DNA from: Prevotella sp. UBA3208
Lineage (GTDB): Bacteria > Bacteroidota > Bacteroidia > Bacteroidales > Bacteroidaceae
Assembly: GCA_002363695.1 (NCBI GenBank)
Contig: DEWO01000018.1
Span: 8,302-13,513, forward strand
DNA length: 5,212 nt
Direction: 5' to 3'
Part shown: one piece after another, positions 1 through 5,212 of the stretch
How positions within the stretch are numbered: position 1 is the stretch's first letter
Layout: every line of letters begins with the position of its first letter
Notes under the pieces: model-generated
Seen by the model: the letters and a program-made list of their open reading frames with translations, nothing else
What the model was told of the DNA's origin: nothing
The model's database searches: none
Made by a program: the position numbers and the translations under genes

Positions 1-1230
1 GAGGCCAAGAAGCGCGACCACCGCATGATTGGCAAGGAAATGGAACTGTTCATGTTCTCAGACAAGGTCGGTAAGGGTCTGCCCATCTGGTTGCCTAAGG
101 GTACTGACCTGCGTCTGCGCCTGCAGGACCACTTGCGAAAAGTGCAGCGTCGCTTTGGCTATCAGGAGGTTATCACGCCGCACATCGGCTCGAAGAATCT
201 CTATGTAACCTCAGGCCACTATGCTCACTATGGCAAGGATTCGTTCCAGCCTATCCACACCCCAGAAGAGGATGAAGAGTATATGCTGAAACCCATGAAT
301 TGTCCTCACCACTGTGAGATTTTTGCCTGGAAGCCCCGTTCCTATCGTGACCTGCCCCTGCGCATTGCCGAGTTCGGAACGGTCTATCGCTACGAGCAGT
401 CTGGCGAGTTGCACGGACTGACCCGTGTCCGCTCGTTCACGCAGGACGACGCTCATCTGTTCTGTCGTCCCGACCAGGTGAAGCAGGAGTTCCTCAATGT
501 AATGGACATCATCAACATCGTGCTGAAAGCCTTCGGTTTCGAGTTCGAGGCACAGATTTCACTCCGCGACCCCAATGACCACGAGAAGTACGTGGGTACT
601 GACGAAGACTGGGCATTGGCCGAGAAGGCAATCCAGGAGGCTTGCGAGGAGAAGGGACTGCACGCCAAGGTAGAATACGGCGAGGCTGCCTTCTATGGTC
701 CCAAGCTCGACTTTATGATCAAGGACGCCATCGGCCGTCGCTGGCAGCTGGGTACTATCCAGGTGGACTACAACCTGCCCAAGCGCTTCCAGTTGGAGTA
801 CACCGACGAGGACAACCAGAAGAAGACCCCTGTCATGATTCACCGTGCTCCCTTCGGTTCTCTGGAGCGTTTCACCGCTGTGCTCATTGAGCACACCAGT
901 GGTCACTTCCCCCTCTGGCTCACCCCCGAGCAAGTGGCTGTGCTGCCCCTGTCAGAGAAGTACAACGACTATGCCAAGGAGGTTGCCAAGCAGTTCGAGC
1001 AGGGCGGTGTACGTCCTACCATCGACCTGCGCAACGAGAAACTGGGTCGCAAGATTCGCGACAACGAACTGAAGCGCATTCCCTACATGGTAATTGTCGG
1101 CGAGAAGGAGCAGCAGGACAAGACGGTTGCCGTTCGTCCTCAGGGTGGTGGTGAACAGACGGTGATGACCATCCAGCAGTTCATTGACCACATCAATGCC
1201 GAAGTGGCAGAGATGACGAAGGAGTTCTAA
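1..1230 (+). CDS. thrS: Threonyl-tRNA synthetase, 5'-truncated by the window edge
   Basis: This cytoplasmic class II aminoacyl-tRNA synthetase charges tRNA-Thr with threonine using ATP. The frame is open from base 1 ([13 protein letters not shown]...), so the ATG at 25 is internal. The 409 codons present cover the end of the linker, the catalytic core and the anticodon-binding domain. By matching to the E. coli enzyme from memory, about 230 N-terminal residues (TGS and editing domains) lie upstream of the window. Counting from base 1, the three zinc ligands are Cys101 (MNCPHH), His152 (DDAHLF) and His281 (MIHRAPFGS). Motif 2 is VYRYEQSGE with Arg130, and motif 3 is GSLERF with Arg290. The spacing of these residues matches E. 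coli C334/H385/H511 and R363/R520 closely. Residues from about 308 form the C-terminal anticodon-binding domain, which ends in a normal TAA. No key residue is missing. The next gene is convergent, one base away, and the usual infC neighbour is absent. Confidence 0.98.
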   Translation, partial: EAKKRDHRMIGKEMELFMFSDKVGKGLPIWLPKGTDLRLRLQDHLRKVQRRFGYQEVITPHIGSKNLYVTSGHYAHYGKDSFQPIHTPEEDEEYMLKPMNCPHHCEIFAWKPRSYRDLPLRIAEFGTVYRYEQSGELHGLTRVRSFTQDDAHLFCRPDQVKQEFLNVMDIINIVLKAFGFEFEAQISLRDPNDHEKYVGTDEDWALAEKAIQEACEEKGLHAKVEYGEAAFYGPKLDFMIKDAIGRRWQLGTIQVDYNLPKRFQLEYTDEDNQKKTPVMIHRAPFGSLERFTAVLIEHTSGHFPLWLTPEQVAVLPLSEKYNDYAKEVAKQFEQGGVRPTIDLRNEKLGRKIRDNELKRIPYMVIVGEKEQQDKTVAVRPQGGGEQTVMTIQQFIDHINAEVAEMTKEF

Positions 1231-1231
1231 G

Positions 1232-2032
1232 CTAACGACTTCTCAGTTCCCAGCAGGCTACGGCTGTAGCAGCTGCCACGTTCAGCGAGTCTACATGGTG
1301 AGCCATGGGAATACGGACTACATAGTCGGCCTCTTCTATCGTACGATAGGGGAGGCCGTCTCCTTCTGTCCCCATGACAAGAGCCAAACGAGGCTCAGCC
1401 TTCAGACGGCTGTCATCCAAGGCTATGGAGTCGTCGCTCAGGGCCATGGCCGCAGTGCGGAAGCCATAGTCGTGCAGCGAGGATACAGAACCGTCGAGCC
1501 ACGTCCAGGGCACCAGAAACACCGTCCCCATGGACACCCGTACAGCACGGCGGTTCAAAGGGTCACATGTGTCGCGCGTCAGCAGCACAGCATCCATGCC
1601 CAAGGCTGCTGCCGAACGGAAGATGGCTCCGATATTCGTCGTGTCCGTAACAGCCTCCAGAACAACGACACGCCTGGCCGCTTTGAGAATCTCGGCCACC
1701 GAAGGCATCACCCTGCGTCGCATGGCGCACAGCACCCCTCGCGTCAGCGTGTATCCCGTCAGCTGGGCCAGCAGTTCACGGCTGCCCACATAGACCGGCA
1801 CCTCGTCACCCAGACGCTCTACAATGTCTTTGGCATCGCCCGTCACGTGCCTGTGCTCGCAGAGTAGGGCAGTGGGCTCCCACCCGGCATCCAAGGCCAC
1901 CCGTATCACCTTGGGACTCTCGGCAATGAACACCCCTTTCTCGGGCTCCAGCTCCATGCGCAACTGAGCCTCAGTCAGCCGACTGAACATGCTGACTCGC
2001 TCGTCGTCCAATGACGTTATCTCTATCATCAT
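1232..2032 (-). CDS. SpoU/TrmH-family RNA 2'-O-methyltransferase
   Basis: This is a SAM-dependent SPOUT (trefoil-knot) enzyme expected to methylate a ribose 2'-OH in tRNA or rRNA in the cytoplasm. The 266-residue product has an N-terminal substrate-binding-like part (about 1-105) containing GVFIAESPKVI and TRGVLCAM. A SpoU catalytic domain (about 118-262) follows. Its three motifs are present: motif 1 TTNIGAIFRSAA (Asn133, catalytic-type Arg139), motif 2 VMGTEGDGLP (Glu223) and motif 3 IPMAHHVDSLNVAAA (Ser249, Asn251). The length fits two-domain members of the family. The target base is not readable from the sequence, so no rlmB- or trmH-type symbol is given. The frame is open back to an ATG at 2143, but the start is placed at 2032. 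The family N-terminus (EITSLDDERV) begins there, the extra 37 residues are W/F-rich and unlike the family, and a good promoter lies at 2051-2082. An ATG at 2029 is equally possible. Confidence 0.93.
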   Translation of the reverse strand: MMIEITSLDDERVSMFSRLTEAQLRMELEPEKGVFIAESPKVIRVALDAGWEPTALLCEHRHVTGDAKDIVERLGDEVPVYVGSRELLAQLTGYTLTRGVLCAMRRRVMPSVAEILKAARRVVVLEAVTDTTNIGAIFRSAAALGMDAVLLTRDTCDPLNRRAVRVSMGTVFLVPWTWLDGSVSSLHDYGFRTAAMALSDDSIALDDSRLKAEPRLALVMGTEGDGLPYRTIEEADYVVRIPMAHHVDSLNVAAATAVACWELRSR

Positions 2033-2050
2033 TCTTTGGTTTTGTGGGTG

Positions 2051-2082
2051 TAAAAGTACGAATAACCAAGCAGAAAACCAAA
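2051..2082 (-). promoter_or_regulatory. Bacteroidetes-type promoter for the RNA methyltransferase gene
   Basis: Reading the minus strand, TTTG (2082-2079) is followed by a 20-base spacer and TACTTTTA (2058-2051), which matches the TAnnTTTG -7 consensus except at the last base. Transcription would start near 2044, leaving a leader of roughly 12 bases before the ATG at 2032. That supports the shorter start. The leader is A-rich (ACAAAACCAAAGA) with no Shine-Dalgarno sequence, as is usual in this phylum. Confidence 0.55.
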
Positions 2083-2109
2083 AGAAAAGTCGAAAAATTC
2101 TCCAAAAGT

Positions 2110-2140
2110 TTTGTAATCTCCTATTTTCTATGTACCTTTG
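2110..2140 (+). promoter_or_regulatory. Bacteroidetes-type promoter for tRNA-Arg
   Basis: TTTG (2110-2113), a 19-base spacer and a perfect TACCTTTG -7 box (2133-2140) match the primary sigma factor consensus of Bacteroidetes. Transcription should begin near 2147, about 19 bases ahead of the mature tRNA 5' end at 2166. The promoter points away from the methyltransferase gene, so the 2033-2165 interval is a divergent control region. Confidence 0.8.
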
Positions 2141-2165
2141 CACCCAGTTTTACGTTTTCCCTGGA

Positions 2166-2242
2166 GGTCCGGTAGCTCAGCTGGATAGAGCAACAGCCTT
2201 CTAAGCTGTGGGTCTCGGGTTCGAATCCCGACCGGATCACCA
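2166..2242 (+). tRNA. tRNA-Arg, anticodon TCT
   Basis: A complete 77-base cloverleaf can be folded by eye. The acceptor stem is GGTCCGG (2166-2172) with CCGGATC (2232-2238), including one G-T wobble. The D arm is GCTC/GAGC (2175-2178, 2188-2191) and the anticodon arm is ACAGC/GCTGT (2193-2197, 2205-2209) around the loop CTTCTAA. The T arm is TCGGG/CCCGA (2215-2219, 2227-2231) with the loop TTCGAAT. The anticodon TCT (2200-2202) reads AGA, and AGG by wobble. The discriminator is A2239, and the 3' CCA (2240-2242) is encoded in the DNA. The gene is transcribed alone from the promoter just upstream and followed by a likely terminator hairpin. Confidence 0.98.
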
Positions 2243-2287
2243 ATAAATGGGAGGGAAAATACTTACGGTATCAGGTACGTGTCACTC

Positions 2288-2325
2288 AAAAAAATAGTCT
2301 GACAATTTGGTCAGTCCATTTTTTT
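2288..2325 (+). terminator. Probable intrinsic terminator of tRNA-Arg (A-tract/T-tract hairpin)
   Basis: A symmetric inverted repeat is centred at about 2306. AAAAAAAT (2288-2295) pairs with ATTTTTTT (2318-2325), G2297 with C2316, and CTGAC (2299-2303) with GTCAG (2310-2314). There are two mismatches and a 6-base loop, AATTTG. It has a T-tract on its 3' side and an A-tract on its 5' side, so it could in principle work in both directions. The GC-rich core is only 5 bp, so strength is uncertain. The loop holds the -33 TTTG of the next promoter, which makes an operator role an alternative or additional reading. Confidence 0.6.
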
Positions 2326-2337
2326 GTTGTACCTTTG
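2306..2337 (+). promoter_or_regulatory. Bacteroidetes-type promoter for the kinase-like/TPR gene pair
   Basis: TTTG (2306-2309), a 20-base spacer and a perfect TACCTTTG (2330-2337) form a consensus promoter. Transcription should begin near 2344, giving a leader of about 25 bases to the ATG at 2369. That leader (GAACTTATCGAAGAAAAATC) is A-rich with no strong Shine-Dalgarno sequence. The -33 box lies in the loop of the preceding hairpin, so termination and initiation signals share bases. Confidence 0.8.
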
Positions 2338-2368
2338 CATTTTGTAAAGAACTTATCGAAGAAAAATC

Positions 2369-3871
2369 ATGAAAAGGTTAATAATAATATTGGTGTTTTT
2401 CTGTGGATGCTGCGTAATGGCAGAAGCCCAGGACGAGCAAAAGAGTGCGTTGCAACAGCAGGCTGAACTAGCCAAGGAGAAAGGTAGTGTCGCCACGAGC
2501 CGCTATTCCTATATTCGTGCCTACGAAGACTATCTGAACAAGGGCAAGAACAAACAGGCGCTGGAATGTGCTGCGAAGGCAACGGCTTTGTACTACACAG
2601 AGAACCTGTATCAGGAGGCTTTCGACTTTTTGCGCCGTGTAGACCAGAGCATCGAGGCTAAGGGACTGTCGCCCAGTGAGAAGGCCAGCTTGCACTATGT
2701 GACTTCGAAAGAGCGTATGAAGATGTATATGCGTATGCGCCGTCCAGAGAGCACGCGAGACCATCTGAAAGCGATGGAGAACTATGCTGCTGCGTCGAGC
2801 GATGAGTCGGTGAAGAACGACTATCTGTACGAGAAGGCCATCTACCACTATACTTTCGGCCAAATAGCTCAGGGTAATGCTGTCTTCAAGGAAATGGCTG
2901 CCAAGCTGACGGCTTCTAAAGAATATGGCAAGGTGGAGGATGCTTACAAGCAAATGATTGCCAACGGACGCCGTAGCAACAGCGCGGCTATGGTTGCACA
3001 GTCATACAGCAGCTATCTGGCATGGAAGGACTCGACAAACGCCCTGAAAGTGGCTGACGAGCGTGCTGCCTTCAAGAAGCAGATAGCCGACAACGAGGCG
3101 TCGATAGCCGAGAAAGACAGTTCGCTGACTACGCGCCAGGCCATCATCATCGGATTGTGTGTGCTGGCTGCTGCGTTGGCTGCTGCATTGGTAATCGGTG
3201 CTATCGTGCTGTTGCGCTTTATCATGCTGACGCGCAAGCAGAAGAAGCTGATAGCCCTGTCTAACGAGAATAACGCATTGAAAGCTAAATTCATCAGCAA
3301 TATTTCGGCTCAGCTGGAGCCTACACTGAAGCAACTGGACGACAAGAAGCCTGCCGTGAAGGCTCTGCTGGACTTCTCGAGCCATATTCAGACGCTGTCA
3401 GAGTTGGAGAACATGACTGAAGACCAGCTGGAAAAGGAGGAAGTACAGGTACCGACATTCTGCGAGAAGTTGATGGACGAGATTCGTCCGTTGGTGAAGA
3501 GTGATGTGACGCTGAAGGTCAATGCGCCCAAGATGGCTGTAGACATGTGTCAGGAATACGTTGGTCACATTCTGTCGCACCTGCTGAAGAATGCAGCAGA
3601 GTACACACCTGAGGGTGGCACCATCACGCTGGACTACAAGAAGCGTGGCGCACATACCCATCAGTTCCTGGTGACCGATACTGGCAGCGGTATCGCTGAG
3701 GAATTGCGTACTGAAGTGTTCAAGCCTTTCCGTGGGATTCGCGACCTGACCACGGGTGACGGGTTGGGACTGCCTATCTGCAAGCAGATGGCACTGAAGA
3801 TGGGCGGCGATCTCGACATCGACCCCCAATATGTCAGGGGCACCCGTTTCGTACTGGAGCTTCATGCTTAG
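2369..3871 (+). CDS. Membrane histidine-kinase-like protein with TPR-like sensor region and no phosphoacceptor histidine (probable pseudokinase)
   Basis: The 500-residue product starts with a signal peptide (about 1-20, cleavage likely at AEA|Q). A helix-rich TPR-like region (about 25-235) follows and should be periplasmic. After it come a charged helical stretch, one membrane helix (about 257-287, with Ala-rich LAAALAAAL) and a cytoplasmic kinase-like part. The ATPase domain keeps its boxes: N box LLKNAAEYTPEGG (Asn408), G1 DTGSGIAEE (437-445), F box VFKPF (450-454) and G2 GDGLGLPIC (463-471). The H box does not hold: where kinases read F-x-x-N-x-S-H-E-L-R-T-P-L, residues 308-320 read FISNISAQLEPTL, with Ala314 in the histidine position. 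The dimerisation helices are also about 20 residues short. ATP binding is therefore plausible, but classical autophosphorylation is not. It could be a scaffold or regulator that pairs with another kinase. No response regulator is in view; a TPR gene follows after 48 bases. The domain calls are firm and the role is inferred. Confidence 0.9.
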   Translation: MKRLIIILVFFCGCCVMAEAQDEQKSALQQQAELAKEKGSVATSRYSYIRAYEDYLNKGKNKQALECAAKATALYYTENLYQEAFDFLRRVDQSIEAKGLSPSEKASLHYVTSKERMKMYMRMRRPESTRDHLKAMENYAAASSDESVKNDYLYEKAIYHYTFGQIAQGNAVFKEMAAKLTASKEYGKVEDAYKQMIANGRRSNSAAMVAQSYSSYLAWKDSTNALKVADERAAFKKQIADNEASIAEKDSSLTTRQAIIIGLCVLAAALAAALVIGAIVLLRFIMLTRKQKKLIALSNENNALKAKFISNISAQLEPTLKQLDDKKPAVKALLDFSSHIQTLSELENMTEDQLEKEEVQVPTFCEKLMDEIRPLVKSDVTLKVNAPKMAVDMCQEYVGHILSHLLKNAAEYTPEGGTITLDYKKRGAHTHQFLVTDTGSGIAEELRTEVFKPFRGIRDLTTGDGLGLPICKQMALKMGGDLDIDPQYVRGTRFVLELHA

Positions 3872-3919
3872 TACGGAAAGAGGGATGACTCAGACTTGAC
3901 TATATATAATTTTTAAGGT

Positions 3920-5125
3920 ATGAAGATAAGGATAATGGTCATGGCGGTTAGTCTGCTGACTGCCACCATGCTGATGGCACAAAAGAAAGAGATAGCAGAG
4001 GCTCAGACTTACCTGAAAAGCGGCAAGAACCTGGACAAGGCAGAGAAGCTGATGACGAACTTGCTGAAAAAAGAGTCGAATAGAGGCAACATCAAGATCT
4101 ATCAGACGTGGTATCAGTCGGTGGCAGCCCAGTACGAGGCAGCCAATACGAAGTTGTACTTGAGGCAGAAGTACGACACGGCTCAGTTTTTCGGGCTGAT
4201 ACAACACCTTTTTGAAGTAGCGGAAGTGTTAGACTCAGTGGATGCCCTTCCTGACAAAAAGGGTAGGGTGCGCCCTGACTATCGAAAGCGCAATGCAGAG
4301 AGACTGGCTCCATTGCGCGTTAACCTCTACTATGGTGGAACATATCAGATGCACCGTAATAACTACGACAAGGCTTTCGGATTCTTTGATACGTATTTGA
4401 ATACTGCCCGCAAACCGCTTTTTGCTGATTATGCATTTCTTCAGAAAGACTCGTTGATGCCAGAGGTTGCCTACTGGGCTTCGACCTGTGGATACAGGAT
4501 GCAGCGACCAGACTCCGTGTTGCGATATAAGGATTTGGCACTGAAGGATACAGCCCGTCAGGAGGTGATGTTGCAATATGTCTGCGAGGCTTACCGCTGG
4601 CAACAAAACGACTCGGCCTATGTTGCCACACTGCGTCAAGGCTTTGAAGAATATCCAGAACATCCCTATTTCTTTCCGCGTCTGGCAGACTGGTTAAACA
4701 CGCAGGGCAAACCGCAGGAAGTGTTAGAACTGTCAGAAAGTGGATTGAAAGAGAACAAGGATAACCAATTGTTCCTGCTGGCGCGGTCAGCAGCACTGCT
4801 CAACCTGGAGCGATACGACGAGTGCTTGGAAACCAGTGAACGGCTGATAGCACTGAACGACACCATGCCTGAGGCATATCTGAACATTGCCACCGTCCGA
4901 TTGAATCAGGCACTGGCCATTGAGGCGGAAAACGAACCACGCAAGAACCATGCCCGCTTGCAGGAACTTTACCGGCAGGCCAGACCCTATATGGAGGCCT
5001 ATCGCAAACTGGCCCCGAAAGATGAGCGACGCTGGGCACCAGGACTCTATCGTATCTATCTGAACTTGAACATGGGAAAGCAATTTGACGAAATGGATCG
5101 CATCATGAGGAAATGGAATAATTAA
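3920..5125 (+). CDS. Exported tetratricopeptide-repeat protein
   Basis: The 401-residue product begins with a signal peptide (MKIRIMVMAVSLLTATMLMA, cleavage likely after Ala20, before QKKE). It has no lipobox cysteine and no further membrane segment, so it should be periplasmic or loosely envelope-bound. The rest is helical with TPR-like pairs. The clearest are at about 22-52 (EAQTYLKSGKNLDKAEKLM), 133-164 (NNYDKAFGFFDTYLN), 283-313 (ARSAALLNLERYDECLETSE) and 317-365. A weaker one runs from about 370 to the C-terminus. No catalytic motif is seen, so a binding or scaffolding role is the best inference. Only 48 bases (3872-3919) separate it from the kinase-like gene, with no hairpin terminator and no complete promoter between them, so they are probably co-transcribed. 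TAAGG ends one base before the ATG, too close for an ordinary Shine-Dalgarno site. Similar TPR proteins are common in Bacteroidales, and a specific function is not recognised. Confidence 0.9.
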   Translation: MKIRIMVMAVSLLTATMLMAQKKEIAEAQTYLKSGKNLDKAEKLMTNLLKKESNRGNIKIYQTWYQSVAAQYEAANTKLYLRQKYDTAQFFGLIQHLFEVAEVLDSVDALPDKKGRVRPDYRKRNAERLAPLRVNLYYGGTYQMHRNNYDKAFGFFDTYLNTARKPLFADYAFLQKDSLMPEVAYWASTCGYRMQRPDSVLRYKDLALKDTARQEVMLQYVCEAYRWQQNDSAYVATLRQGFEEYPEHPYFFPRLADWLNTQGKPQEVLELSESGLKENKDNQLFLLARSAALLNLERYDECLETSERLIALNDTMPEAYLNIATVRLNQALAIEAENEPRKNHARLQELYRQARPYMEAYRKLAPKDERRWAPGLYRIYLNLNMGKQFDEMDRIMRKWNN

Positions 5126-5140
5126 AAAATTAAAAAATTA
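5122..5140. repeat. Short AT tandem repeat after the TPR gene
   Basis: The 8-base unit TTAAAAAA occurs twice in a row (5122-5129, 5130-5137), followed by a partial TTA. It overlaps the stop codon of the TPR gene. The repeat is short and AT-rich, so it may be chance, or it may be an A-rich upstream element for the promoter that follows. Confidence 0.5.
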
Positions 5141-5148
5141 TAGGCTAT

Positions 5149-5179
5149 AGGTACTGATTTTGAAAAAGAATCAGTACCT
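5149..5179 (+). terminator. Inverted repeat: terminator of the gene pair or operator of the next gene
   Basis: AGGTACTGATT (5149-5159) is perfectly complementary to AATCAGTACCT (5169-5179), giving an 11-bp stem around the 9-base loop TTGAAAAAG. The loop can close further with a T-G and a T-A pair. It begins 24 bases after the stop of the TPR gene, where a terminator is expected. However, it is followed only by TTTGCG, not a long T-tract, and its right arm contains the first bases of a TACCTTTG -7 box. A regulator-binding site over the next promoter is therefore equally possible. The repeat itself is certain, but its role is not. Confidence 0.5.
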
Positions 5180-5182
5180 TTG
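5175..5182 (+). promoter_or_regulatory. Candidate -7 promoter box for a gene beyond the right edge
   Basis: TACCTTTG sits in the same 10-base context (GTACCTTTGC) as the two well-formed promoters at 2110-2140 and 2306-2337. At the expected 19-21 base spacing there is no TTTG, only bases of the left arm of the inverted repeat. The nearest TTTG (5159-5162) is just 12 bases away. If real, the promoter lacks a good -33 box and may need an activator. The remaining bases 5183-5212 would be its leader, and no start codon of a supported gene is visible there. Confidence 0.45.
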
Positions 5183-5212
5183 CGTACTATATATGTACAA
5201 TCTAAAACAAAC

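Noticed and set aside
25..27. ATG at 25 as the true start of thrS
   Set aside because: The frame is open to base 1 with family-typical residues (EAKKRDHR) before this Met. The editing and TGS domains must lie upstream, so it is an internal methionine.
1257..1270. Small hairpin GCTAC-GGCT-GTAGC near the convergent gene ends
   Set aside because: The stem is only 5 bp with no T-tract on either side, and it lies inside the methyltransferase coding sequence. It is not convincing as a terminator.
1295..1867. 190-codon open frame on the plus strand, antisense to the methyltransferase gene
   Set aside because: Its translation is rich in His, Arg and Gln with no recognisable domain, while the minus strand carries all three SpoU motifs. 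It is a shadow frame.
2399..2413. Possible lipoprotein lipobox (FCGC) in the signal peptide of the kinase-like protein
   Set aside because: Phe at -3 and Cys at -2 do not fit the usual L-[AS]-[GA]-C pattern. A standard cleavage site AEA|Q follows, and the protein has its own membrane helix.
3351..3386. His338 as a replacement phosphoacceptor in the kinase-like protein
   Set aside because: It lies in FSSHIQTLSELENM, which matches the second DHp helix and not the H box, and has no H-E-x-x-T/P context. It cannot be excluded experimentally, but the sequence does not support it.
3896..3914. Promoter between the kinase-like and TPR genes (TTGAC, TATAAT and TAATTTTT all present)
   Set aside because: TTGAC and TATAAT are only about 4 bases apart, which is not a usable spacing. 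TAATTTTT lacks the final G and has no TTTG 19-21 bases upstream.

Overview
The window looks like chromosomal DNA from a Bacteroidales bacterium, most likely Prevotella or a close relative. The genus is an inference. The evidence is the Bacteroidetes-type promoter (TTTG, about 20 bases, TAnnTTTG), found in full at two places with the identical core GTACCTTTGC, plus start codons preceded by A-rich stretches instead of a clear Shine-Dalgarno sequence. The content of TPR-carrying, histidine-kinase-like envelope proteins also fits. There are no insertion sequences, phage genes or CRISPR arrays, and coding density is high.

Layout. Bases 1-1230 (+) hold the C-terminal two thirds of threonyl-tRNA synthetase (thrS), which runs in from the left edge. 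One base later, on the opposite strand, lies the 3' end of a SpoU/TrmH-family RNA 2'-O-methyltransferase gene (1232-2032, -), so the two genes converge tail to tail. Bases 2033-2165 form a divergent control region, with a promoter for the methyltransferase on the minus strand and one on the plus strand for a tRNA-Arg(TCT) gene (2166-2242, CCA encoded). After the tRNA, an A-tract/T-tract hairpin (2288-2325) is a likely terminator, and its loop contains the -33 box of the next promoter.

That promoter (2306-2337) appears to serve a two-gene unit. The first gene (2369-3871) encodes a signal peptide, a helical TPR-like periplasmic part, one membrane helix and a histidine-kinase-type ATPase domain. 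Its ATP-binding boxes are intact, but alanine replaces the phosphoacceptor histidine and the dimerisation segment is about 20 residues short. The second gene (3920-5125) encodes an exported TPR-repeat protein. Bases 5126-5212 hold an 11-bp-stem inverted repeat that overlaps the -7 box of a further promoter, directed at a gene outside the window.

How the parts work together. The left half is translation housekeeping (tRNA charging, RNA methylation, a tRNA). The right half is the most notable part: a probable membrane pseudo-histidine-kinase paired with a secreted TPR partner and no response regulator in view. It may sense or scaffold something in the envelope without classical phosphorelay, but this role is inferred from sequence alone.
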